A stretch of DNA of 64,000 nt, taken from positions 29,139,647-29,203,646 of the forward strand of contig CM067079.1 in the NCBI GenBank assembly GCA_033980235.1, given 5' to 3'. Positions 44,469-56,577 of this stretch are shown piece by piece. The position numbers and the translations under genes are program-made. The stretch is from Diadema setosum. Its lineage: Eukaryota > Echinodermata > Echinoidea > Diadematoida > Diadematidae. How positions within the stretch are numbered: position 1 is the stretch's first letter; the number at the start of each line of letters is the position of its first letter. Below the pieces are notes generated by a model. That model was not told the DNA's origin. It saw nothing but the letters and a program-made list of their open reading frames with translations, and did no database searches.

Positions 44469-47072
44469 CTAGTTAGGTGATCCGAGTATCCTCTCGGATC
44501 ACCTTCTGTATCTGTACGGATTCTTTGTTGGTTCTTCTTCTTCTTCTTCTTTCTTTATTTCTGGACAAATTTTGTGTATCGATTAGCTCAGAAAGTCCTC
44601 TTCCTATCAATGTCAAAATTATACCATATGTGTATCATGTCCCAAAGACGACGGGTCAAGTAAAATCGTAGTGATCAGTCGACCGTGACGTCACTATGAC
44701 GTCATTATATGAAAACACATTCTCATTCATATCTCATTAATGGAATGGAATTTTTCAATGAAATTTACGTCACATATAGTTCAAGTCAAGCGCATTCTAC
44801 TCACATAATCAAAATTCATATTTTCTCTTAAAACGTGCGCGTACGCGCGCGTTGAAATATTTGTATGCTCAAATCGAGCTCAAAATTTTTTTGCACACGT
44901 TTCAGACCATTTGGAGCATTTTTTGAAAAATTTAAAAAATTGGACGGACGCGTACGCGCGCGCACATATACGCACGCACAGCTCATATGCAATGAAAATT
45001 TCCCGTTTTTTCACTTTGATTGGATGTCTGAAATGTCAAGGAATAGTTCTACCAAGTTTCAAGTCAATCCCACTCAAAATGACGTCATACGGACCCGTCA
45101 AAGTTGAAATTCCGCGCGCGCGTCAATGGCGATATACAGTCCAACAATGCCAAAAAACTGCCAATTTTAAATCCGATTTTACTCGTCAGGATGGACGGTG
45201 ACCCCCCATTTTCTTTACATATTCTGAAAGCTGATGAGTTGTACATGTCATTTCATGGGTTGGCAATGCTGGAAAAATGATTAAAATATATCAAATTTCT
45301 TAATAAAGTTAAAAAAGTAAATTTTCAAAATGACGTCATCAAATTTCAAGTTCATTCAAGCATATCTCACTTATTCTTTAGTTGATTTTCGTCCAAATTT
45401 CAATATGTTGTAGCTTATTAAATGGTCTTTCAGATATATAATAACAACAATTTGATTGGATGACGGCATCACCTCGTAAAAAGGGATTAAAAGTAACATT
45501 GTTAAATTTGACCAGTTTACGTGTTATCTCTATGGGAGTGCAGTTTTTCTGGAAATGAAAACTGACATGACTATCTTTATCGAGCACTAGCTCACTTATG
45601 CTTCGGTGAATTTCTCCCATATTTTAGTATGTTGTAGCTGAGACTTTGGGCTATCGTAAGTGTGCCCTTCGTTTTTTCATACGGAGTCGGCATCATGCCC
45701 AAAAACCTGGTTGAAATAAAAGCTTATCTTCCATGTATTTTCATATTCCTTTCTTTCTGCAACTTTCTTTGCAATAACTTAAGAAAAACAAGCTCTATCA
45801 GCCCAATATTTTGCACATGTTTAGTTTATGTCACGTACATTATTTCATAAAATAACAACTACTTGATCGGGCACCTTCTTGGGTATGTAAATTAGGGTCA
45901 AAGGTCAAAAATGTTTCATCCTGTATCTTGGTGAATACATGTCTTATCTTTCCCATATTTTGCATACGTAAAGACCATGTTACAAGAATCATTTCACAAA
46001 ATAACCACTTTTTGCTCAGACGCCATCTTGTCTGTGCAAAGTAGGGTCAAAGGTCATATGTACTTCTTTCTTTATCTTCATTATGACGTGTTATCTCTAT
46101 GGGAGGGAATTTTTCTAGATGTGAATATTGACATGATTGTCTTTATCGACGACTAGCTCAATTACCCTTCAGTGAATTTCTTCCAGATTTTAGTATGTTG
46201 TAGCCAATGTAATACTCTTTAAGTTTTCTTCAATCAAAGTTTTAATCGGATGATGTCTTCACCTCGTGAAAATGGATATAATGTAACCTTGTCAAATTTA
46301 ACCAGTTTACGTGTTATCTCTATGGGAGGGAATTTTTCTGGAAATGAAAATTGACATGACGGTCTTTATCGAGCACTAGCTCACTTACTCTTCGGTGAAT
46401 TTCTCCCAGATTTTAGTATGTTGTAGCTGAGACTTTGAGCTGTCGTCGAGGTGCCCTCTATTTTTTCATACGACGCCGAGATTACGTCAAAAAACTTGGT
46501 TGAAATCAAACTTATCTTCGATGTATTGAGATATTTCTTTCTTTCTGCAACTTTCTCTGCAATAACTCAAGAAAAACACCCCCTATCATCCCCATATTTT
46601 GCACATGTTTAGTTCATGTCACGTACATTATTTCATAAAATAACAACTACTTGATCAGACGTCATCTTGGGTATGTAAATTAGGGTCAAAGATCATAAAT
46701 GTATCATCTTGTATCTTGGTGAATACATGTCTTATCTTTGCCATATTTTGCACACGTAAAGACCATGTTACAAGGATCATTTCACAAAATAACCACTTTT
46801 TGCTCAGATGCCATCTTGGCTGTGCAAAGTGGGGTCAAAGGTCATATGTACTTCATTTTGTATCTTCGTTATAGTGTATACGGAATTTGGTACCAAAGAT
46901 GGCAGACCTGACTCCCTTTTCTAAATGAGAATCCAAACATCACACGGCCAATGTTCCTAAACACAGATGAAACCTGTATGGTCATGCCTATATTGGGATC
47001 AGAACTCAAATCATTGATTTTCGAAAAGATCGGATCACCTAATTTGTCAGTGTTGACAAATTCCAAGTCTAG
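44469..47072. mobile_element. Helentron-like non-autonomous element (2604 bp)
   Basis: Absent from the right copy of the tandem duplication. The 5' end is CTAGTTAGGTGATCCGA, with a GGTGATCCGA...TCGGATCACC hairpin. The 3' side carries the inverted subterminal TCGGATCACCTAA (about 47029-47042), then a hairpin AATTTGTCA-gtgt-TGACAAATT (47041-47062), six bases, and the terminal CTAG, with T on both flanks. Paired subterminal repeats, a 3' hairpin, CTRR ending and long internal tandem units (about 45520-46080 and 46310-46860) fit Helentron-associated elements. No Rep/helicase is present. GGGTCAAAGGTCA motifs recur inside. Confidence 0.6.
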
Positions 47073-47125
47073 TTCTTCATTGTTCCTTCCGATGGATACA
47101 CTTTCAAATCTCATCCTTGGAATTT

Positions 47126-47500
47126 TTGGTTGAGAACTTATTTTAGGTTTCTAACATTTTTTTTTTTTGGTGAGATAATGAGAAACCTCTTATAAAATAT
47201 GAAAGAGCATGTAATTCTATGAGGAATTTAACGTTTATTTGATAAAAATTGGTTTTGAAATGGCTGAGATCTCCAAAAAAGAGCGATTCTAATAAAGTGT
47301 GGGACCCACACTTTATTACGATCGCTTTGTTTTGCTTTGTTTTTGGATGTTTCATCCATTCCACATCCGATTTTCATCAAATAAGCTTTGAATTCTTCTT
47401 AAAATGGTATGCTTTGTACTATATCATAAGTGTTTTCTTGGTATCTCGCAAAAAATTAAAAGCCCAATTCTCATCTCCACCAATACTGTACTATCCCTTT
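47126..47500. mobile_element. Kolobok-like MITE, left end truncated
   Basis: Matches 7710-8098 from GGTTTCTAACATTTTT to ACCAATACTGTACTATCCCT, followed by TTAA. The right copy of the duplication has only GGAATTTAAATGAAAG here, an empty TTAA site. The left terminal repeat is missing. Confidence 0.6.
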
Positions 47501-47893
47501 AATGAAAGACTTCTTTTTTTTCAAATATCAGGCAACATGGGATGTCAGATTTGTTCTGGATTATCTTTGCAAGTTCCCAGAGTCATCCAGTATGTCAGTT
47601 AAGGATCTTTAATTGAAGACGTGCATGTTGATTGTCATGTTCAGTGCCCAGAGAGTGCAAACACTAACTTCATTGAACATTGACAATACGGTTATGTCGA
47701 TATCTGTATACATGATTGGTTTGGTCTGGTTTATTTCTGCATTCAATCAAATAAAATTTACACACAAATTTCGAAGACACAAAGAATAACAAGTAAAACG
47801 ATTCAGAATATTTCAAAAATAGATAAATATAAGCAATAGTAATGTGCAATAAGCATTATATAAAATATGTAAACAAGATATAAACATGATGTA

Positions 47894-48250
47894 TGTGACT
47901 CTGCCTTAGAAACCCAACAAAAAGTCGTCAGAGGATTTTTAGTTCAGAAGAGAGTGTAAAAGAGAAAATACTAAACTTTCAAATGATATTTATAGCTCAA
48001 TTCAAATGGACGATTAAAAAATCTCTAAATATTTAATAGAAAGCACACGCTCTTGAAAAGTTTGTAAAATAAAAAGAGTTTCTGAAATGTGGGGTCTATT
48101 CAAGCACTTAACTTTACCGAGCCGTGCTCTTTGCAATTATTTCGACGACGACTACTGCAACGAAAAACAGGATGTTAAACTTCACATCAATAAAAATAAA
48201 GGGATCATTAGAATAAGTTGAAATTGATCATGCTCCATCAATATATTCTA
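47894..48250 (-). mobile_element. Partial TGTGACC-ended MITE, left duplication copy
   Basis: TGTGACTCTGCCTTAGAAAC and AACAAAAAGTCGTCAGA followed by the GAAAGCAC and GTCTATTCAAGCACTTAA landmarks of 42069-42761. The far end is lost in an AT-rich stretch. Confidence 0.6.
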
Positions 48251-48626
48251 TTCATTCATAATATAATAATTATATATCATATAATATATATATAGGTATA
48301 TATATACCGTTACCATGGCAGCGCCTCATCAAAATAGCACAACGTGTGTCTTACATAACTACACCTATAAATCATTGGCATACACATTTCAAATTTAAGA
48401 TAACATTACTTAGATACTGTGGAAATAATTCACTCCACGAAAAAAGAAAAAAAAAATACCATGGCGATGCTTTTCCCAACAAACACACACAAGAAACGTA
48501 TCCTACAAATCTATACACCTCGATTTCATCATATACACCAAATTTGAATTCAATTACTTCAAACTTGTGGAAATAATAAGTCAATATCACCATATACCCC
48601 GAATTTCATCAAAATTAATTCAGAAC

Positions 48627-48672
<46 letters not shown>

Positions 48673-48799
48673 GCGACGCATACTTTGCGACGAACCGCCC
48701 GAGCACCCGGCCAACCACATTCAGATTCCTATATACCCTCTTATACACTTTGGGTATGCGGGAGTATAATAATGAAAATACACCAAAAACTAGTCATAA
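48251..48799. repeat. Spacer with A-run, duplicated at 55266-55790
   Basis: No gene is recognised. An A-run of about 41 bases at 48629-48670 is about 13 bases in the other copy. The whole block is repeated almost unchanged at 55266-55790, as part of the tandem duplication. Confidence 0.5.
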
Positions 48800-48973
48800 A
48801 AACTTATCTTATTACTTTGGCATTATATGTGTGAATGGAATCCGGGGCAAAAGAACTTCTAAAACCGTACACTTTGTGCGAGGAGGACAGAGTCTGATGC
48901 CTGATCTGTTCAGGAAATAGTAACCGAGGGTGTGTTACATCGGTCATTATCTAGTTTACTTTGACCATCATTA

Positions 48974-49617
48974 GTTACGTTTAGACGGGAGCCCTTAACC
49001 TCGAAGTTAGGAAACTTCGAGGTTAGAACTTGTAGTTAGAGACCGTGAAGACGCACTCGTAGTTAGCAAACCTCGAGGTTTGCTCGATGTTTCGAGCCAC
49101 GAGAAATCTTATGGTTAGCGCTCTAGCCACGAGCCGCGGGGGGTCCCCTATGACGCACGACACAACAACATCATCTTTTCTTCTTGATCTCTGAAACTGA
49201 ACACGTCGAACTCGTTACTATATTCTATACTCTTCTCCGACGCTAAAAAAAAAAAAAAAAAAAAAAATGTTTTCGACGAATATCTTCGTAAAGGCATAAA
49301 ATCATCAGTGCAGTGCTATCTCTGCATACCGATTACCATGACAGAGAAAAAGAGTACCTGTAAGCGAGTCCGACAGGGTTGGTCTAAAGAATAAAATAAT
49401 AGACGCCTTGTTAGCAGTGTGGGCTGAAACTTCCGGTTTTGTGTTTTTAACATCGAGTGGGACCCACTCGTAGTTACTGGGGGCAGAAGTTTAACTTCGA
49501 GGTTTCGCAACCTCGAGGTTAAGATTCGTCATGTGGACACACGTCGTAGTTAGGGGGCAAGAGCTAAACCTCGAGGTTTCCTAACCTCGAGGTTAGGGCC
49601 TGCCGTCTGAACGTAAC
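48974..49617. mobile_element. 644-bp GTTACG-ended MITE inside the LINE
   Basis: Terminal inverted repeats GTTACGTTTAGACGGGAG and, inverted, GTTCAGACGG...GTTACG, with inner CCTCGARGTTAGG palindromes, flanked by TA (48972-48973, 49618-49619). Several AACTTCGAGGTT/AACCTCGAGGTT blocks sit near both ends. A copy truncated at the left end is at 55804-56577; that copy keeps about 150 bp lost here. Confidence 0.7.
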
Positions 49618-50496
49618 TATTCTTTCCACGTATAAATCCTGTACCACTGGCAATTCCAACTCAATGATCTTTTGCGCACACTTTCGTGGTCTATCAATTC
49701 TGGCCCTATCCTTTTGTATAAGATTGCCGTAAAAACAAATGAAGTTATACATGACAATAGACTGGATAAAGGACTTGTAGAAAAGAACCATCAGTGTTCT
49801 ATCAAACCTCAGTTTGCTCAATTGCTTGATGAAAAAAAAGCCTTTGATTTGCCTTTTTTTTTAAATCATTAGTGTATTTGCAGTCCAGTCCAAATCATCA
49901 GAGAGTTTTGTGCCTAGGTACTTGTACTCGGAGACCTGTTCAACAGGGCTATTGTGGATACGAAGAGTTACATGTTCACAGTTCTTTCTGAAATCTATTA
50001 TCATTTCTTATGTTTTGCTAACATCCAAATGAAGATAATGTGAGTCACACCACTGAGCAAATCGATCGATTTCTGAGATGTAGCTGTTCACATTGTTTGA
50101 ATTCAAATACCCTGAGATGACTGTATCATCAGCATATTTGATAGCCAGGCATTTGTCACCTTGAGCGGTGAATTCGCTAGTATACAAAGAAAATAAAACA
50201 GGTGAGCGAACACATCCCTGTGCACGACAACACTGACAGTGCGAGCATCGGAGATATGATGACTATAACCTTGACTCTCTGTGATCTATTCAACAAGAAG
50301 TTATGAATTAACAACGTGATGTGAGGATTGACACCCATGTCAGCACTATTTCAAAAGCGCTAGAAAAATCAAAGAAAGTTAATCGTACATATTACGTCCT
50401 AGGTGAGTCCAAGTGCTGCAGGGCATCATGCAAGTGCAGCAAAACGGCATCTTCCACTGACCTGTTACCCCTGTAAGCAAACTGCATTGAGTCCAT

Positions 50497-51060
50497 GACC
50501 CCGTTTACAGTGCGGGGCTGGGCCGAGCCGCGGCCGAGCCCAGCCTCAATTGCAGGGCCGAGCCCCGCAATTTTGCCTGTTTACACCGCCGGGCTCGGCC
50601 GCGCTTTTAATTCAAACCTTTCAATATTTTGTCGTCGTGGCGCTCTGCTTGTAAACAAAAGCAATTTGGTATAGTCTGGTTTTCAGACCCTTTGCCAACT
50701 GGATTCCGTGGCGACGAAGTCGCCGTTCGGGCAAAGGCCTTTGCCGAAGGAAAAATCCTTTGCAGGACTAAACCACCTCAAACTATACTAGTTTTTGACG
50801 TTGAGGGGATTAATATCCTGAATAACGAAATAGTACGGGGAGAGGGTTTGGAAGCCAGACTAAAATTGGCCGCGCATTGGCCTAGTTTGCGTTTACACTG
50901 AGAAAAGGCCGGGCTCGGCCGCTGCCGAGTCCACCTCCAGAGCGTGGCCAAATGCGAGGCCAATTGGCCCCGCATTTGGCCTTTTGCGCGTTTACACTGA
51001 AATGAAGGCGGGCTCGGCCGCGGCCGAGCCGCTGCTGAGCCTCGCACTGTAAAAGTGGTC
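50497..51060. mobile_element. 564-bp GTTTACAGTGCG MITE inside the LINE
   Basis: Ends GACCCCGTTTACAGTGCGGG and, inverted, GACCACTTTTACAGTGCGAG, both followed by GC-rich CGGCCGAGCC repeats. The right duplication copy reads GCATTGAGTCTAAATGAG straight through at 57480-57497, so this is a post-duplication insertion. Target duplication unresolved (CAT left, TAA right). The open frame at 50629-50901 lies inside and is not a gene. Confidence 0.75.
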
Positions 51061-52880
51061 TAAATGAGTTTCTGTCTCTTTCAACAAAAACTTCAGCAGT
51101 ATCTTCTCAAAACATTTTCATGACAGAACTTGTGATTGCAATTGGTCTAAAAAATCGTTTAATTCATGTGAGTTTTTTGCTTTAGGTAAAAGGACAACAA
51201 ATGAACTTATCCATAAATCTGGCAGTATACCAGTGTCAAGACACTTCTGAAATAAATGTGTATACACACACGCCTGCCAGCTGTCTTCACATACCCGCAA
51301 AACTTTATTGCTGAGACGATCAGGACCGGGAGCCTTTTGAGTTTTAACCTTTCCAAAAACCATCCTGACATCGTGTTCAAAAGCTGCAACTCTATTTCCC
51401 TCGGTGCCTATAACTGCTTCCATTTCCTGAACAATTTCATAATCAGCGTTGACAAAATCATCACTGTCAAATCTGCGTTCATTCCTTCATTTCTTCGACA
51501 AATGACTGAGATATTATGAGGGCATGCGGTACTCGAGATTTTTGTTTATAATCTGTAAGAATATGCAAATTTTGCCAAACATCAAAATCTTTCTCAATAT
51601 TCCTTTTAAAATCTTTTTTACATACCGGAACTTTCTCTTCAATTCGCCTTTGTACATGTGCTACCTCTTCTAAATTATCATTGTCTAGTTTATTGCTCTT
51701 CTTGTGCAGTAGGTCTCTCAATTCTTTCGATATCCACGGTTTGTTGTTTGGATAGACTCTTGACATTCTACGTGGAACATTAACATCAACACAAAAGTTC
51801 ATGTAGTCCGTGATAACTTCAGTAGCCTCATGGAGTGTGTCGGATGCATTTAAAAGAACATCCAATCTGTGCAGTCAAGGCAAGTTCATCTGACCAAATG
51901 TACCGTTGCCTAGTGACCACCGACGCTCACTTCAATTTCTGTTTATAAACTGGAATGAGTTGAATATTCACATGATCAGATCCTCCCAGTTGATGACATG
52001 CTTTGCTGGTGTAAGCGTCTGGAATGTTACCGTAGCAGAGATCGAGGGTCGACCCTGCTCTCGTCGGAATGTCGATGTATTGGTCGAAATTCGGAAGAGT
52101 GTTATCCAAACTGCATTGATTAAAATCACCAGTAACAAAGGTGGGCGCCATTGGTGAATAGGCTTGACATTCGTTGACGTTCTCTAAAACAACTTCGCAT
52201 GCTGTGTTGACGTCTGTACGAGGGTGAATGTAGACAAGAATGAAAACACACAGATTTGTGGGAACTCTCTGGGAAGGTTAAATGGCCGCAGGCCGACCGC
52301 AAGTAGTTCTATGTCCAGGAAACATATTTGACTCCTTTATACTGTCCAATTAATGGACGATTTCTGATTGATGAACAGAAATAAACCTCTTCCTTTCCTT
52401 TTCCCCTATTCTGTCATTCTGTCAGCCCTGACCAGAGAGAAATCTGGCACTTCAACCACACTCACTGTCCGGGACGTTTTCACTGAGCCACATTTTAGTG
52501 AAGGCCAGTAAACACGACTTTCTATATTCATTCATATGACTACATAAAGTTCGAAGATCATCCATTTTATTGGTGAAAGAACGAACATTACCTAGTACGA
52601 CAGTAGGGAGAGGGGGTCTGAAGCCCCTCCTTCTCACCCGGACACGGACTCCACCGCGCTTACCCCTCTTGCATGGTTTGATTTCGGGGGGAAACCTTTC
52701 ATATCCCTCAGGCACATTAGCGTCTGCAGGCGTTTCCCAAGGTCGTGCAGGTCGCCCCGTGTGTATGTTAACCCAATAGGGTGTATCCAAGTTTCAGTTT
52801 CAAATCCAGTCCCGAATTCCACAGTGAAAACCAAAATCACAAGAAAAATGGCCAGATTGCTCTTTACCTGTATTTCTGCC

Positions 52881-53299
52881 ATTTTGGTAAGTATCCCCAG
52901 GTAATAACGATAAAATAATTCAGAAACTTGACAAAAAATAGACAGCCCAGATATCGAATGTCGGTTGCCACGGAGCGACGCCCTTCGATCGATGAACCAA
53001 ATTATTCATCTGATTTATGTCATATTGTTTATCATTCTCTAGGGAATATTTTCCTCATTCTTTTGAAGATTATCTTTTTTAGGGGGTGGATGGGAGGAGC
53101 TGAGTTGCTACAACACTCATTTTTCAATGAAAACGTGCCTGGGTACACCTGGGACTCGTCCTCAGCAGGTTAAGGCGGTAATGACTAGCGCTAGCATCAG
53201 TGTAGATATGTATACAAGCATAACTCCATGCCAGCAGCGACTGCTCCAAATCCACTCGTAATAATGCTTCATTTTACAATTATCGAAAAACATCGGAGG
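52881..53299. other. 3' flank of NAT F
   Basis: Non-coding; aligns with 57734-58081, the 3' flank of NAT G (GCAGCGACTGCTCCAAATCC in both). No separate gene. Confidence 0.5.
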
Positions 53300-53692
53300 C
53301 TACTTTCTGTTGAAGTCAAGTTTGATATTTCCATCATCCATAGCAGCCTTCAACACTTCTTCACTAAACTGAGGGAAGAAGCGAGAGAAAGTGGCGATTA
53401 TCTCTTCACGTGACCGGAAATAGGTTTTCTGCACCTTGCCTTCTTCGTTCTCTATCAAGAGGGTTGTGTTTCTGATTGAAAGGAGTCGCCGGTTAGGAAA
53501 AGCTATGCACCAAATACGTCTGAGAAGTGTGCTGTCCTCCGAAATCGTGGTATACAACATCGACATTACGTCATCGAAGTTGGAAACGTCTACTGGCATT
53601 TCATGGCGGATTTCGGAATAAGTGTACCAGCCGTCCCTCAAGGTTTTCTTGAAGAAATCCGCTCCCGCTGAGTCGTTTTCAACGTTGTGAAG
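53300..53692 (-). pseudogene. NAT-like copy F, 3' fragment at a duplication breakpoint
   Basis: The minus strand encodes the last 130 or so residues of a subfamily-2 NAT: GWYTYSEIRHEMPVDVSN, TLLRRIWCIAFPNRR, SIRNTTLLIENEEGKVQKTY, FRSREEIIATFSRFFPQF, ending DFNRK and TAG. It is nearly identical to the end of copy G. Upstream of about 53692 the homology stops abruptly and the sequence becomes the start of the right duplication copy, so the catalytic Cys, His and Asp are absent. The open frame continues into unrelated DNA to 53809, which is chance. No promoter belongs to it. Confidence 0.88.
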
Positions 53693-54879
53693 TCGAATGC
53701 TACTTTGGAGGAAAGAGTTTTGAAGATAAGGGTATAATCTAGTGCAGTTCGAGTTACCTTTGATTTTATGCGGAATGAGGGGGTACTGAAAAAAAAAAAT
53801 CCGTTGCAAACACTAAGGGGATCTTGGAAAATGGGGATTTCAGAATTCAGTATGGAGCGGGTTAATATTTTCACATCTTAATACACACTAGTTGTAATGC
53901 GTCATAAGGTGACGAAAGAGATTATTACCCCTATTCAGACACCGTTGCCAGACATGACTGTGCCATACACTTCATTGTATTCCCGCCGTATTGGCACATT
54001 AAGTGCCCACTTAACAGAATAGCTTTACACTCATCGATTGTCACGGAGGTTATGATACTGTATTATCGGCGAACATAGAGAAGAAGCACTGCTGTATGGC
54101 AGCTGCTAGATTTTTACTCAGCTGCTAATAGCCTAATAATAATTATTTGATTAAATAAATGGAAACTAACCCAACGTACAGGTGTTGAACTGGCCGAGTC
54201 TGAAGCCGATCTAAAATCTTACTGCAAAATGCAGACGACATAATGATTTATATTCTCCACGAATCATCATTCTTCCGCACCACCACATTCAATAACCACC
54301 TGTTGATGGGATGGTACAGGCAGTCGCAAGCACCTACAAAGCAAATAATATGTGATTTTCTAGCCCTTTTCTTTTTCAGAACGCGTATTACAGTGCCAAC
54401 TACAGTGAGATTAGTACGCTCATCGGCTGTACTTCTTCATTGTTCCTTCCGATGGATACACTTTCAAATCTCATCCTTGGAATTTAAATGAAAGATTTCT
54501 TCTTTTTTTTATTTCAAATGGGATGTCAGATTTGTTCTGGATTATCTTTGCAAGTTCCCAGAGTCATCCAGTATGTCAGTTAAGGATCTGTAATTGAAGA
54601 CGTGCGTGTTGATTGTCATTTTCAGTGCCCAGAGAGTGCAAACACTAACTTCATTGAACATTGACAATACGGTTATGTCGATATCTGTATACATGATTGG
54701 TTTGGTCTGGTTTATTTCTGCATTCAATCAAATAAAATTTACACACAAATTTCGAAGACACAAAGAATAACAAGTAAAAGGATTTCAGAATATTTCAAAA
54801 ATAGATAAATATAATAAAGCAATAGTAATGTGCAATAAGCATATATAAAATATGTAAACAAGATATAAACATGATGTAT

Positions 54880-55265
54880 GTGACTCTGCCTTAGAAACCC
54901 AACAAAAAGTCGTCAGATAGGGATTTTTAGTTCAGAAGAGAGTGTAAAAGAGAAAACACTAAACTTTCAAATGATATTTATAGCTCAATTCAAATGGACG
55001 ATTAAAAGATCTCTAAATATTTAATAGAAAGCACACGCTCTTGAAAAGTTTGTAAAATAAAAAGAGTTTCTGAAATGTGGGGTCTATTCAAGCACTTAAC
55101 TTTACCGAGCCGTGCTCTTTGCAATTATTTCGACGACGACTACAGCAACGAAAAACAGGATGTTAAACTTCACATCAATAAAAAATAAAGGGATCATTAG
55201 AATAAGTTGAAATTGATCATGCTCCATCAATATATTCTATTCATTCATAATATAATAATTATATA
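54880..55265 (-). mobile_element. Partial TGTGACC-ended MITE, right duplication copy
   Basis: Duplicate of 47894-48250 with a few base changes and the same truncation. Confidence 0.55.
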
Positions 55266-55803
55266 TCATATAATACATATATAGGTATATATATATACCG
55301 TTACCATGGCAGCGCCTCATCAAAATAGCACAAAGTGTGTCTTACATAACTACACCTATAAATCATTGGCATACACATTTCAAATTTAAGATAACATTAC
55401 TTAGATACTGTGGAAATAATTCACTCCACGAAAAAAGAAAAAAAATACCATGGCGATGCTTTTCCCAATAAACACACACAAGAAACGTATCCTACAAATC
55501 TATACACCTCGATTTCATCATATACACCAAATTTGAATTCAATTACTTCAAACTTGTGGAAATAATAACTCAATATCACCATATACCCCAAATTTCATCA
55601 AAATTAATTCAGAACTGTAAAAAAAAAAAAATCGCGACGCATAATTTGCGACGAACCGCCCGAGCACCCGGCCAACCACATTCAGATTCCTATATACCCT
55701 CTTATACACTTTGGGTATGCGGGAGTATAATAATGAAAATACACCAAAAACTAGTCATAAAAACTTATCTTATTACTTTGGCATTATATGTGTGAATGGA
55801 ATC

Positions 55804-56577
55804 TAACCTCGAAGTTAGGAAACTTCGAGGTTAGAACTTGTAGTTAGAGACCGTGAAGACGCACTCGTAGTTAGCAAACCTCGAGGTTTGCTCGATGTTT
55901 CGAGCCACGAGAAATCTTATGGTTAGCGCTCTAACCACGAGCCGCGGGGGGTCCCCTCTCGTAGTTACGCACCGTGTGGACAGAAGAAACAACGAACTCG
56001 AAGGTAAGAGTGACCTCGCCGTAAACTCCAGCCCCAACAATTTCCCTCTGCTTGCGGGTCAACCTCCCATACGTACACCACAAATACATTACACGTGAAA
56101 AGCCTATGACGCACGACACAACAACATCATCTTTTCTTCTTGATCTCTGAAACTGAACACGTCGAACTCGCTACTATATACTATATTCTTCTCCGACGCT
56201 AAAAAAAAAAAAAAAAAAAAAAAAAAAATGTTTTCGACGAATATCTTCGTAAAGGCATAAAATCATCAGTGCAGTGCTATCTCTGCATCCCGATTACCAT
56301 GACAGAGAAAAAGAGTACCTGTAAGCGAGTCCGACAGGGTTGGTCTAAAGAATAAAATAATGGACGCCTTGTTAGCAGTGTGGGCTGAAACTTCCGGTTT
56401 TGTGTTTTTAACATCGAGTGGGACCCACTCGTAGTTACTGGGGGCAGAAGCTTAACTTCGAGGTTTCGTAACCTCGAGGTTAAGATTCGTCATGTGGACA
56501 CACGTCGTAGTTAGGGGGCAAGAGCTAAACCTCGAGGTTTCCTAACCTGGAGGTTAGGGCCTGCCGTCTGAACGTAA
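55804..56577. mobile_element. GTTACG-ended MITE, right copy, left end lost
   Basis: Starts at TAACCTCGAAGTTAGGAAAC without the outer GTTACGTTTAGACGG. It keeps the right end CCGTCTGAACGTAACTA and about 150 bp of interior (about 55955-56103) missing from 48974-49617. An A-run lies at about 56202-56228. Confidence 0.65.

Larger units (their letters stand above)
48800..52880 (-). mobile_element. CR1-like LINE, near full length but broken, left copy
   Basis: In order on the minus strand: endonuclease start (LPTVVLGNVRSFTNKMDDLR, 52790-52452), endonuclease end (TFVTGDFNQ and STLDLCYGNI then GGSDHV, 52151-51927), a linker with KPWISKELRDLL (51865-51479), reverse transcriptase QKAPGPDRLSNKVLRVC (51423-51118), YADDTV near 50125, FYKSFIQSIVMYNFICFYG (49821-49618) and a C-terminal remnant about 48973-48800. 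The order apurinic endonuclease then reverse transcriptase without a downstream RNase H is that of CR1/jockey-group LINEs. Frameshifts and two nested MITEs (50497-51060, 48974-49617) make it inactive. Confidence 0.8.
43731..53692. repeat. Tandem duplication, left copy (9.96 kb)
   Basis: Begins TCGAATGCTACTTTGGAG and ends inside NAT F at AACGTTGTGAAG, where the right copy starts again with TCGAATGCTACTTTGGAG. It is larger than the right copy (4.78 kb) by about 5.18 kb. The difference is explained by a Helentron-like insertion (2604 bp), a Kolobok-like fragment (about 375 bp), a 564-bp MITE and about 1.63 kb of LINE deleted from the right copy. Confidence 0.8.

Noticed and set aside
50629..50901. 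90-residue plus-strand frame
   Set aside because: Lies wholly inside the GTTTACAGTGCG MITE, made of GC-rich inverted repeats.
52634..52882. Small secreted protein (frame with a signal-peptide-like start, repeated at 57488-57733)
   Set aside because: The frame overlaps the 5' end of the CR1-like LINE in another frame. Its conservation is explained by the tandem duplication.
53692..53809. N-terminal extension of copy F
   Set aside because: This part matches non-coding sequence at 43731-43848, so the open frame is a chance fusion at the duplication joint.
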